Source of the DNA: Pseudomonadota bacterium
Lineage (GTDB): Bacteria; Pseudomonadota; Gammaproteobacteria; Xanthomonadales; Xanthomonadaceae
Assembly (NCBI GenBank): GCA_019348095.1
Contig: JAHWKC010000066.1
Span: 1-9,933 of the forward strand
DNA length: 9,933 bases
Direction: 5' to 3'
The notes below the pieces were generated by a model. That model saw only the letters and a program-made list of their open reading frames with translations, had not been told where the DNA came from and searched no databases. Within the stretch, counting starts at the first letter, position 1; each line of letters opens with the position of its first letter. Below are positions 1 through 7,139 of the stretch, piece after piece. The translations under genes and the position numbers were made by a program.

Positions 1-2
1 GC

Positions 3-310
3 GCCGGCGGCACCTCAGGGGGCGGGGCATCGGACATCCGCATCGGAGGCCTGACGCTGGCCGACCGCGCCGTCGTCGCCGCAGGCGGGGGCGGCGCGTC
101 GAAGGACGCCAGCACCATCTTCGGGACCGGCGGCTCCGCAGGGTCGCCCGACGGTCAATCCGGTAGCAGCGGCGATGGCCGCCACGGCGGGGGTGGCGGT
201 GGCACTCAGGCCGCTGGTGGCGCCTCGGGTGGCGACTACGCAGGGCCGGGGGGCTTCGGTGTCGGCGGCGGCTCCTACGTGGCCGGCGGGGGCGGCGGGG
301 GCGGCTGCCG
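3..310 (+). pseudogene. Glycine-rich protein, internal/C-terminal fragment (broken)
   Basis: This reading frame is open from the left edge and carries about 100 residues of genuine-looking glycine-rich sequence. It includes the segment GGGASDIRIGGLTLADR followed by VVAAGGGG, then Gly/Ser-rich stretches ending in GGGSYVAGGGGGGG. The ASDIRIGG...LADRxxVAGGGGG pattern recurs in secreted bacterial glycine-rich proteins; that is from memory of the family, not a search. After about base 300 the same frame continues to a stop ending at 932, but there it only reads the antisense of an E2 subunit gene and of a glycosyltransferase gene. The real glycine-rich coding sequence is therefore cut in or near the GGC/GGG tract at 283-315. 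The start lies outside the window. Cellular role is unknown. Confidence 0.5.
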
Positions 311-540
311 GCTGGGCGGCGCGCTCCTGCGGCGCGGGCGCCTGCTCGTCCACCATCCGCTGTGCGGCGGCGGCCCGCACGTCCTCGCGGGTGATGATCC
401 CGCCGTCCCCCGAACCCGGGGCGATGGCGGACAGCTCGACACCGAGGTCCTTGGCCAGCTTGCGCACCGGCGGTTTGGCCAGCACCTCGACCTGCCCGGC
501 CGGTGCGGTCGCGGCCGCGTCGGTGTTTGGAGGCCGTCCA
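300..540 (-). pseudogene. Dihydrolipoamide acyltransferase (E2) fragment: linker plus E3-binding domain
   Basis: E2 subunits of pyruvate or branched-chain 2-oxo-acid dehydrogenase carry lipoyl domains, a small peripheral-subunit-binding domain (PSBD) that docks E3 or E1, and a catalytic acyltransferase domain. Only the PSBD is here. Bases about 369-485 encode VLAKPPVRKLAKDLGVELSA, then a short loop, then GGIITREDVRAAAA, which is the classic two-helix PSBD. Ala/Pro/Gln-rich linker follows to about base 300 and a shorter linker precedes it to about 540. The frame is open from 593 down to a stop at 15, but below 300 it only reads the antisense of the glycine-rich fragment. No lipoyl motif and no catalytic domain are present, so this is an orphan domain. 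The VLAKPPVRKLAKDLGV wording resembles actinobacterial E2s more than those I expect from Xanthomonadaceae; this is an inference. Bases 541-642, between this fragment and the glycosyltransferase stop, hold nothing I recognise. Confidence 0.55.
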
Positions 541-642
541 GCGACCTCGGTCGCCGGCGGACACGATTCTGGCTGGAGCCGGCCGCGAAGACCTCATGTG
601 CGAGATGGGCTGCCCGAGTCGACGACGCCAGCGGTGGCGGGC

Positions 643-1191
643 TCAGTCGCCGGGCAAGGCGTAGACCTCCTCGGGATCGAACTGGCGCAGCCATTCCAGG
701 TGCTCGAGCGCGCGTGCAAGCGCGCCGAGTGACTTCAGTAGTACGCGTGGATCGCGCCAAGTCCCGACCGCAACCGCTGCGGCTGCGCCAACTATCCGGA
801 TCGGATGGGCAAGCAACGCCTGAAATGCGTTCCACAGACCAGCCCAGGAGCCTTGTGGCTGATGCACTCGATCCAGCAGAGCCGCGGCATCGGTATGTAC
901 CAGCACCTCCGATCGTCGCTTTAGCGAAATGATCTGGACGTCCACCCCATCGTTGATCAGCGCGTGGATCTCACGGACGATGAAAGTCTCCGACAGGCAT
1001 GGAAACAGCGAGACCATGTACACAACTCGCTTAGGTGGATTGCGGGCCGGCAAGGGCTTGGCTTCTCCGCTGCGGGCTGCCACTTTTGGCTCTTGATCTG
1101 ATGTTCTCGCTTCCATCGTGTAGGCGGTCCACTGGCTTGTCATGCGTGGTGTTGCAGTTGCGCTCGTCTCTACTGGAACGTCCCGCCGCAC
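643..1191 (-). pseudogene. GT4-like exopolysaccharide glycosyltransferase, N-terminal fragment
   Basis: The protein would be 182 residues. The segment RVVYMVSLFPCLSETFIVRE (about residues 55-74), then HALINDGVDVQIISLKRR, is the first beta-alpha-beta unit of GT-B fold glycosyltransferases of the WcaL/AmsK/colanic-acid type. These transfer a sugar from a nucleotide donor to a growing lipid-linked repeat unit on the cytoplasmic face. Family members are about 400 residues. Here the reading ends at LEWLRQFDPEEVYALPGD just where a His-Ala-His-Trp-type segment would be expected, so the C-terminal half with the donor-binding E(x7)E motif is absent. The product should be inactive. The start is uncertain: GTG at 1191 or ATG at 1143, 1116 or 1017 are possible, none has a convincing ribosome site, and the first 50 residues look unlike the family. 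It lies 157 bases downstream of the GT2 gene, on the same strand. GC content is lower than in the export genes. Confidence 0.65.
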
Positions 1192-1348
1192 ATCGCGAGG
1201 CCACTCAAATGCCGTTCCAGGCAGGTGAAAGGTCGAGATCGAATCAGAAATTCAAATCAACAACTCCCGCTGGGCGCCAATGCGATGGCGTGAGGAAGTT
1301 TGCTGTTTGAGATATCGCGGTGGTACGCCTACGCGCGTCACCCGTCGG

Positions 1349-2485
1349 TCAACGCAAGGGCGTCCACGTCACGACTTTCTCACCTCTCATGAACCTGACC
1401 AGGCTGATCGCAGAGGAGATGTTGGTAAGAAGAAAGTAGTAGGGCTGAGACAGCAGGCGGATCTTGCTGAACGCCCGCAATTGGAGAAAGCCGAGCAAGC
1501 CGATCGTCAGCGCCACAACTTGAAGCCCGAGCAGTACGACGTATTCGCCCTGGATGGCCAAGGCGCTGTTTGCCACGAGCGCGGTCAGCAGGAAAACGGG
1601 AGATAGATATCGCAACAGCTTGTGCGACCAGAGCTGCCAGGCGAATGTGCCAAAGCGCAATGGATTCAGGAAACGCCGCTGCCTCGCCAGTGCGTAAAGG
1701 CTACGCAAGGTCACGCGCACACGCATGGACAGTTCGCGATCGGCACGGTCGAGCGTCTCCTCAAAGCAGGTCGCCTCCGGCTCCAGCACCGTCCGCAAGC
1801 CCTGACCGCGCATGACATTGGCGATCACAAAGTCGCTGATAAGGTCAGGCGCTATGTCGCGATAAGCGCTCCGGCGCACGGCATAGAGCTGCCCACTCAC
1901 GCCGATCAGTGATCCAAGCGAACTTTCCGCCATCCGCACTGCGGTCTCGTAGCCCCAATAAGACCTACCACCCTGTCCCGTCACATCCTCGTGGCGCGAA
2001 ATATAAGTGAGGCGGCCGGCAACGCAGCCGACGTCCGGGTCGTGAAAGTTCCTGGCGATGGCTTTTAACGAGCCAGTCGTCACCATCGTCGTGGCATCGG
2101 TAAAGACGAGTACGTCACCGGTCGCCACGGCGGCCGCTGCGTTCTGACACGCGGTCTTTCCAAGCCGTCCTTCGATCCGCAAAAGCCGCACGTTCGAGAT
2201 CGCGCAGTCGCGCACGATCTGGTCAGTTGCATCGTCGGAGCCATCCGACGCCACGATGATTTCCAGACGATCGTGCGGATAGTCCAGCGAGAGCATATTG
2301 TCGATCTTCTCGGCGATATGCTTTTCCTCGTTGTACGCGCTGATGATCATTGTTATGTAAGGCAAATCTGGACCGGACGCGACAGGGCGGCGGAATACAC
2401 GGCCCAGCAGGATCACAAGCAAGGGGTAGCCCAAGTAGATGTAGGCGAGCATCATGATCGAACCCCAGAGCAGTACTTCTAGCAT
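1349..2485 (-). CDS. Membrane-bound GT2 family glycosyltransferase
   Basis: A processive-type GT2 enzyme of 378 residues that moves sugars from a UDP-sugar donor to the polysaccharide or its lipid carrier at the inner membrane. In order: an N-terminal membrane helix (residues 3-28); the nucleotide-binding start ITMIISAYNEE (44-54); DGSDD (81-85), which contacts UDP; GRLGKTACQN (106-115); FTDAT (128-132), the DxD-like metal site; GVSGQLYAVRRSAY (195-208); SDFVIA (217-222), the position of the catalytic-base Asp, with a single Asp where many relatives have DD; and ARQRRFLNP (267-275). Three further membrane helices follow (about 289-311, 314-337, 346-366), and it ends in the VTWTPLR tail common in this family. 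Length and ends look intact. It starts 46 bases after the barrel gene with a strong GGAGG. GC content is clearly lower than in the upstream export genes, as often seen for glycosyltransferases of surface-polysaccharide loci. The exact sugar cannot be read from the sequence. Confidence 0.85.
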   Translation of the reverse strand: MLEVLLWGSIMMLAYIYLGYPLLVILLGRVFRRPVASGPDLPYITMIISAYNEEKHIAEKIDNMLSLDYPHDRLEIIVASDGSDDATDQIVRDCAISNVRLLRIEGRLGKTACQNAAAAVATGDVLVFTDATTMVTTGSLKAIARNFHDPDVGCVAGRLTYISRHEDVTGQGGRSYWGYETAVRMAESSLGSLIGVSGQLYAVRRSAYRDIAPDLISDFVIANVMRGQGLRTVLEPEATCFEETLDRADRELSMRVRVTLRSLYALARQRRFLNPLRFGTFAWQLWSHKLLRYLSPVFLLTALVANSALAIQGEYVVLLGLQVVALTIGLLGFLQLRAFSKIRLLSQPYYFLLTNISSAISLVRFMRGEKVVTWTPLR

Positions 2486-2494
2486 TTTCGTTAA

Positions 2495-2499
2495 CCTCC
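2495..2499 (-). promoter_or_regulatory. Ribosome binding site of the GT2 gene
   Basis: A perfect GGAGG on the minus strand lies nine bases before the ATG at 2485. It is the strongest Shine-Dalgarno in the operon and fixes this start. It suggests the GT2 gene is translated independently rather than by coupling to the barrel gene. Confidence 0.75.
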
Positions 2500-2531
2500 G
2501 GGTTGAGACATCAAATGAGCAGCCGAAGATC

Positions 2532-3872
2532 TCAGCGCTGGTAGGTCATGCTGAGGAGCACGGCGTTGGAGTCGTAGCTGCGGCCGATGGCGGAGCTGTC
2601 GCGGTCGCGCCGCTGGAACCCGATCCGTCCGGTCCACTTCCGGGTGAAGCGGTGGGCCAGGGAGACGCTGAACGTGGTGTCGGTATCTTCGCGGTCGACC
2701 CGGACGAACTCGCGTTTTTCGCGGCCGCCCTCCAGCGACAGCGTGAGCCGCGGCCGCACCCGGTAGTCGGCCAACACCAGGGCACCGGTGCGGTCCTGGC
2801 TCTCCACCAGGTCCTCCACGTAGCGCATCCGGCGGTGGTAGGGCACCAGCTGCAGTGTCAGCCGGTCGCCGGTGTGCCGGTAGCGCGCGCGGATCAGGCG
2901 CTCGCGAAATACGTTGGGTTCGACCTGCACGTCGGGAACGATGAAGTCGGCGAAAGGCCGGCGGTTGGCATCGATATCGAGCGGGGTGACCAGTGACTGG
3001 GTGGCGTCGGTGAGGTGGTAGCGCACGGTCGTGGCGAGCAGGCTGCGCGGGGTGAGGCGCCAGTTCACCGCGGCGCGGGCAAGAGGTGAGGATTCTTCGA
3101 ACCCGTCGTCCAGTTCCAGTCGCGAGTAGCCCAGGTCGAGCTCGACGTCGACGTTGTGCCGCTCCACGGCGCTGCCTAAATAGCCGTCGTACCGGCGGTA
3201 GTCGCTGGCGCCTCCTTCGAGCTGGAACCTGACGTCGGTCGCCTCCAGGTTCGCCGACAGGCTCGATGTGGAGCTCATCTCGCGCAGCACGCGCGCCGCC
3301 GCGGTGTAGCGGTCGCTGTCGAAGTCCTCGTCTTCCTCGGCATAGCTGTTGCTGTAGCGCAGGTCGAACTGCCCGCGGGTGACGCCGTCAAAGCGCGTGT
3401 ACAGGCTGGGCCCGGCGACGAAGACATTGATCTGCTGCTGGTTGCCTGGATTGAACGCGGCCAGCTGGTCGATCGGCTGACGGCTGAGATAGTCCTGCAC
3501 CACGAAATCCAGGCGCTCGGGCAGCACGTTGAAATTGAGCCTGCCGGCGAACCGCCCGCGAAACTCGTTTTCGAACGTGTTGCTGGCGTAGTCGAGGTAC
3601 TCCACGTCGCCGCGGGCGGCCAGCTGGATCCTTCGACCCACCTGCGCCGCCTCGAAGAAGAGCGTCGGCGAGCGGACCGTGTCCTCGATCGGGTTGGTTT
3701 CGCTGAGGTTGATGTTGTCGCTGTGCCGCACCGCGACGCCGACTTCGTAGTCGACGTCGATCGCCCGGGTGGTATCGGGCAATGCAAGCAGCAGCGCCAG
3801 GACCAAGGTCCCCTTGCGCAAGCCGCGCCAGGAGGTGCGGTTCGAGGAATATCCTGCCTTTGCGCCGGTCAT
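2532..3872 (-). CDS. Outer-membrane beta-barrel protein of the exopolysaccharide locus
   Basis: A 446-residue protein from the ATG at 3872. A longer frame reaches 4034, but the first 54 codons overlap the kinase gene and look like shadow sequence. The chosen ATG has GAGG eight bases upstream, overlapping the kinase stop codon. Residues 18-37 form a signal peptide (RKGTLVLALLLALPDTTRA) with likely cleavage before IDVDYEVG. The mature part is a run of alternating amphipathic strands such as YEVGVAVRHSDNINLS, separated by polar turns, ending in LLSMTYQR like many porin-type barrels. It resembles the TIGR03016/BBP2-type barrels found in XrtA (PEP-CTERM) exopolysaccharide loci and EpsL-like proteins. 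This is recognised by pattern, not by a search. The likely role is to help the polymer cross or attach at the outer membrane. The actual function of the family is poorly known. Confidence 0.75.
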   Translation of the reverse strand: MTGAKAGYSSNRTSWRGLRKGTLVLALLLALPDTTRAIDVDYEVGVAVRHSDNINLSETNPIEDTVRSPTLFFEAAQVGRRIQLAARGDVEYLDYASNTFENEFRGRFAGRLNFNVLPERLDFVVQDYLSRQPIDQLAAFNPGNQQQINVFVAGPSLYTRFDGVTRGQFDLRYSNSYAEEDEDFDSDRYTAAARVLREMSSTSSLSANLEATDVRFQLEGGASDYRRYDGYLGSAVERHNVDVELDLGYSRLELDDGFEESSPLARAAVNWRLTPRSLLATTVRYHLTDATQSLVTPLDIDANRRPFADFIVPDVQVEPNVFRERLIRARYRHTGDRLTLQLVPYHRRMRYVEDLVESQDRTGALVLADYRVRPRLTLSLEGGREKREFVRVDREDTDTTFSVSLAHRFTRKWTGRIGFQRRDRDSSAIGRSYDSNAVLLSMTYQR

Positions 3873-3882
3873 AGGGTCTGCC

Positions 3883-4629
3883 TCACACGCCTTCGTTGAA
3901 GACCACGCCGGCGAACTTCTCCGGATCGAAATTGGCCGCCGCCTGGGCAATCGCCTGGGGCGTGTCGTGGCCGTAGGCCGCCACCAGTACGACCATGTCG
4001 GCGAGGTCGGCGAGCAGGCGCGCATCCGGCGCACCGCGCACTGGCGGGCTGTCCAGGAACAGGTAGCGATCCGGATAACGGTTGCGCAGCGAGTCGATCA
4101 GCAAACGCATCCGGAACGAAGTGAAGTACTCGAAGTCGGCGCTGGGCCTGGCCCCCACCGGGATCAGCCGCAGCCGGGCGATGCCGGTCTCGTAGAACAT
4201 CTCCTCGATGTCGGCCGAAGGGTCGTCGAGATAATCCACCAGCCCCCCGCGTTGCGGGTCGATGCGCATGGTGGTGTGTTGCGACGGCTGCTGCAGGTCG
4301 CAATCGATCAGCAACGCACTGTGCGCCTCGTCGAACGCGAAGGTTGCCGCCAGGTTGCGCGCCACGAAGCTGGCGCCGCTGCCCCGGCTGACCGGCGCCA
4401 CCACGGTGGTGATGTTGTGGCCCGCGGCGATCGCCAGCAGCCGCGTGCGCAGGTCGCGGAATGCGTCGACCTGCGGATGGAACGAGGCGGTGCGACAGAT
4501 GATGGAGCGATCCTGCCGCTGCGCGGGAGTGAGCGATGTCGTCTCCACGAGGCGAGCCATCGGGCGGTCGGCGACGGCTTGTTTCTCGCGGCCGCCGCGG
4601 TCCAGCGAAACCATGTCTGGTCGGTTCAT
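3883..4629 (-). CDS. CpsD/CapB-like tyrosine-kinase homologue with degenerate P-loop
   Basis: This 248-residue cytoplasmic P-loop protein belongs to the BY-kinase family that partners Wzz-type chain-length proteins. The oligomerisation motif (ExxRxxR) is present as DAFRDLR (residues 55-61). Walker A' is present as LLIDCDLQQP (106-115) and Walker B as YLFLDSPPV (189-197). Walker A, normally GxGKT/S, reads PVSRGSGASF (79-88), so the invariant lysine is gone and no deviant-motif lysine replaces it. The usual C-terminal tyrosine cluster is also absent; the protein ends in VVFNEGV. It may therefore be a non-catalytic scaffold or regulator of polymer length. The ATG at 4629 follows the chain-length gene stop by nine bases, with AAGG seven bases upstream. 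The barrel gene starts ten bases after the stop, so it sits mid-operon. The family assignment is firm; loss of kinase activity is inferred. Confidence 0.8.
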   Translation of the reverse strand: MNRPDMVSLDRGGREKQAVADRPMARLVETTSLTPAQRQDRSIICRTASFHPQVDAFRDLRTRLLAIAAGHNITTVVAPVSRGSGASFVARNLAATFAFDEAHSALLIDCDLQQPSQHTTMRIDPQRGGLVDYLDDPSADIEEMFYETGIARLRLIPVGARPSADFEYFTSFRMRLLIDSLRNRYPDRYLFLDSPPVRGAPDARLLADLADMVVLVAAYGHDTPQAIAQAAANFDPEKFAGVVFNEGV

Positions 4630-4638
4630 GCGTACGCC

Positions 4639-6189
4639 TTATCTGAGGATCAAAGCGAGCGTGTAGGCCACTGGCACCATCAGCGTCAGTGCTGCAGCCA
4701 TGGCCAGGCGTTTGTTGGAACGTTTACGCTGGCGCCCGGTGGTGTTGCGTGGGATCGAGACCAGCACCGGCAAACCGGCGGCCTGCTCGATCTGTGCGGC
4801 ACTGCGTACCCGTGGATCGGCCCTGACCCAGGCGAACAGCAGCGCCAGCGGTATCGCCACGGCAAGGAACAGGCCTGCCGCACCGATGTGCATCAGGCGC
4901 AGTCCGGTGGCCTGCAAGGGCACTTCGGCCGGTTCCTGGATGCGGAAGCTCAGGTCGCCATGCGCGGCATCCAGGTACATCGCCATGCGTGCGTTCTCGC
5001 GGCGTTCGAGCAGGTCGCGGTACATGTCGCGGCTGGTCTCGAAGGTGCGGGTCAGCTCCGCCAGTTCGCCTTCCATGGCCAGCAGCCGCTGGTTGCGCTC
5101 GCGCTCCATCGCCACCAGCTGCTCGCCGAAGGCAAGCCGGGCCGAAGAGGCCGCTCCGCGGCTGCGCGCTTGCGCCAGCTGACCGGTGATGGAGCTGAAC
5201 GCCGGCGAGGACGAGGCCTGCACGGCCGCTACCGGGTTGCGGCTGGGGGAGGCCAGTTCGCGCTGCAGCTCGGTTTCCAGGTCCTGGATCTGATGCTCGA
5301 TCCGGACCACGTCGGGGTGCTGGTCGGTGTAGTTCAGGCCGAGCCGGTCGCGTTCGGCCTGCAGTTCACTCAAGCGCTCCCCGATCTGCGAGGCCCGCGC
5401 CCCGGCGATCCCGTTGGACCCCACGTTGGCCAGGTGCGACTGCAGTGCCTGCGCCTGGGCCTGCTGGTCGACCGCCTCCAGGCGGGCCCGGTCGGTCTCG
5501 CGCAGCAGCTCGGTGATCCGCTGCTCGGAGTTCTCGGTGCTGCCGGGCAGGGCATCCGGATTGGCCCGGTAGTAGGCGACCAGTTCGCTTTCGGCCTCGG
5601 TGAGCTTCTCGTGGTACTGGTCGGTCTGCTCGTCGATGAACTGGAATGCCGTGCGGCTCAGTTGTTCGCGCTCTTGCAGGTTTTCCTGGATGACCGCGTT
5701 GGCGAGGCGCTCGGTGACCTTGTGGGCACGTTGCGCGTCCTCGTCGCTGTAGCTGATCTTGATCAGCCCGGGGTTCATGTTGGGACTGGCGATCGTGGTG
5801 CGGGCCATGATCTGGTCGCGCAGTTTGGCCTGCTCCAGCGGCGTTGGATTGCTCTGCGTCCAACCGCCGACCACCAGCACGTCATCAAGCACCTTGCGGC
5901 TGAAGGCGATCTCGCGCGCGATGCCCGCGTGGTCGATCGGGACGGCGGACGAGGACCGGCGCTCTGCCACCGGCTCGATGATGTTGTTCTCCTGGACGCG
6001 GACGGTGCTCGAGGAGGTGTACTTCTTCGGCGCCATCGCACCCAGTACGAGCGCGGCGAAGGCGATCGTCGCGAACATCACCGCCAGCAGCAGCGGGCGC
6101 CGGCGACCTTCCTCCACCGCCATCGGCAGCAGGGGGACCACCGCAGAGCTCCGCTGCGGCGGCCGCCATTCGACTAGATGGGTACTCAC
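4639..6189 (-). CDS. Exopolysaccharide chain-length determinant (Wzz/GumC/EpsF type)
   Basis: An inner-membrane polysaccharide co-polymerase of 516 residues that sets polymer length and links polymerase to exporter. A first membrane helix at about 32-52 is followed by the Wzz-like periplasmic start KKYTSSSTVRVQ. Long charged coiled-coil-prone helices run about 165-400, with several ELxxERDRL-like segments. The proline motif FRIQEPAEVPLQATGLR (415-431) leads into a second helix at about 434-455, and a third helix lies at the extreme C-terminus (about 495-514). The EPAEVP motif and the length fit the XrtA-type family TIGR03007. There is no fused kinase domain; the separate CapB-like gene follows. 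The start is GTG at 6189, whose last two bases are in the TGA of the export gene (GTGA overlap), implying translational coupling. An in-frame ATG at 6123 is a weaker alternative. Confidence 0.87.
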   Translation of the reverse strand: MSTHLVEWRPPQRSSAVVPLLPMAVEEGRRRPLLLAVMFATIAFAALVLGAMAPKKYTSSSTVRVQENNIIEPVAERRSSSAVPIDHAGIAREIAFSRKVLDDVLVVGGWTQSNPTPLEQAKLRDQIMARTTIASPNMNPGLIKISYSDEDAQRAHKVTERLANAVIQENLQEREQLSRTAFQFIDEQTDQYHEKLTEAESELVAYYRANPDALPGSTENSEQRITELLRETDRARLEAVDQQAQAQALQSHLANVGSNGIAGARASQIGERLSELQAERDRLGLNYTDQHPDVVRIEHQIQDLETELQRELASPSRNPVAAVQASSSPAFSSITGQLAQARSRGAASSARLAFGEQLVAMERERNQRLLAMEGELAELTRTFETSRDMYRDLLERRENARMAMYLDAAHGDLSFRIQEPAEVPLQATGLRLMHIGAAGLFLAVAIPLALLFAWVRADPRVRSAAQIEQAAGLPVLVSIPRNTTGRQRKRSNKRLAMAAALTLMVPVAYTLALILR

Positions 6190-6806
6190 AGCGCGCGCTC
6201 TGCCACAGTGATGACGTCGCCGGGCGCGACGTCGAAGTTGGTCGACAGGTCACCGCTGTTGAGGATCTGGTCCAGGTGCACCGTGTAGTTGCCGGTCTCG
6301 CCGCCGTTCTTGCGATACAGGCTGGAGCGGTCGGCCGCGGCGAATTCGGTCACCCCGCCGGCGGCCAGCACCGCGTCGAGCACGGTCATGCCGGGGCGGT
6401 AGGGGATCGACACGGGCTGCCGCACCGCGCCGGTGACGCGGACACGCGACAGGTACTCGTGGCTGCGCAGTTCGCTCAGGATCACGGCGACTTGCGGATC
6501 ACGGATATAGGTCGAGAGCCGCTCCTCGATCTCCTTGGCTACTTCCGGCGGCGTGCGGCCGCCAGCGGGTACATCGCCGAGCAACGGCACAGAAATCATG
6601 CCGTCGGGACGCACCGGACCGGTGCTGTCGAGTTCCGGGTTGCGCCACACCGACACGGTAACGACATCGTCAACGCCGATCTGGTAAGGCTCGGCTGCCG
6701 CGGTGCCGGCCGGCGGCGGACCGCTGCCGGCGCTACCGGAGGTGGCGCAGGCGGCGAGCAGGAAGGACAACGATAGAGCGAGCAGGACAGTGAGTAGGTT
6801 TTTCAT
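6186..6806 (-). CDS. Polysaccharide export outer-membrane lipoprotein (Wza/GumB/EpsE type)
   Basis: The first gene of the operon encodes a 206-residue lipoprotein. Residues 1-19 are a signal with lipobox LAAC and acylated Cys20, followed by a Gly/Ser/Pro linker. The PES domain (about 40-112) begins YQIGVDDVVTVSVWRNPEL and includes VRPDGMISVPLLGDV. An SLBB domain follows (about 120-200, RVRVTGAVRQPVSIPYRPGM) and the protein ends APGDVITVAERAL. It forms the periplasmic and outer-membrane conduit for polymer secretion. It is much shorter than E. coli Wza (379 residues), as is usual for the GumB/XrtA-type branch. The start is ATG at 6806: GGAG sits nine bases upstream, whereas the ATG at 6815 directly abuts that GGAG and is unlikely. 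It overlaps the chain-length gene by four bases. Confidence 0.9.
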   Translation of the reverse strand: MKNLLTVLLALSLSFLLAACATSGSAGSGPPPAGTAAAEPYQIGVDDVVTVSVWRNPELDSTGPVRPDGMISVPLLGDVPAGGRTPPEVAKEIEERLSTYIRDPQVAVILSELRSHEYLSRVRVTGAVRQPVSIPYRPGMTVLDAVLAAGGVTEFAAADRSSLYRKNGGETGNYTVHLDQILNSGDLSTNFDVAPGDVITVAERAL

Positions 6807-6815
6807 TTGGGTCAT

Positions 6816-6819
6816 CTCC
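6816..6819 (-). promoter_or_regulatory. Ribosome binding site of the export lipoprotein gene
   Basis: GGAG on the minus strand sits nine bases before the ATG at 6806. It decides between that ATG and the one at 6815, which follows the GGAG with no spacer. Confidence 0.6.
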
Positions 6820-6862
6820 AGGTGCCACCCCATGGAACGGAGCAGGCATGTGGTCCCGGCCA

Positions 6863-6882
6863 CACCGAGGTTCGAACCGGTG
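6863..6882. repeat. Overlapping palindromes near the operon start
   Basis: GGTTCGAACC at 6869-6878 is a perfect 10-base palindrome. It overlaps a second dyad, CACCG (6863-6867) with CGGTG (6878-6882). It lies about 60 bases upstream of the export gene start, a suitable place for an operator or a leader hairpin. It could be chance in GC-rich DNA. Confidence 0.3.
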
Positions 6883-6969
6883 CGGCGAAGACGCAGTCGT
6901 GGTGACTGAGACGCCTGCCACTGTCGCGATGACCTCGGCAATCGCTCGTCCCCTGGCACCGCAACAAGG

Positions 6970-7139
6970 GGGAGTGACACCGCAACACCCGCGCCGCACC
7001 ACACGTTCGTCGACACATCTTTGTAGTCACCGGCCCGCCGAAACCGGAAACACATACATGGCTGCAGGCTTGCGGTGCGGCCTGGTCGAGGTCGAACAGC
7101 CGTGTGTGCCAAGGAAACGGGATCGATGTGTCACCTCCC
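6970..7139. repeat. Split inverted repeat GGGAGTGACAC / GTGTCACCTCCC
   Basis: GGGAGTGACAC at 6970-6980 and GTGTCACCTCCC at 7128-7139 are inverted copies that differ by one inserted base. They are separated by 147 bases. They could be paired sites for one regulator on the two divergent promoters, or chance. Confidence 0.25.

Noticed and set aside
3873..4034. N-terminal extension of the barrel protein to 4034
   Set aside because: The added 54 residues are a shadow of the kinase gene; a signal peptide and ribosome site support the ATG at 3872.
3769..6177. An 802-codon open frame on the + strand
   Set aside because: It is the antisense shadow of the kinase-like and chain-length genes. Its translation is rich in His, Gln, Arg and Gly with no recognisable domain, while the minus-strand frames carry clear family motifs.
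6863..6885. GGTTCGAACC resembling a tRNA T-arm
   Set aside because: The flanks do not form a proper T stem, and there is no acceptor stem, D-arm or anticodon arm around it.
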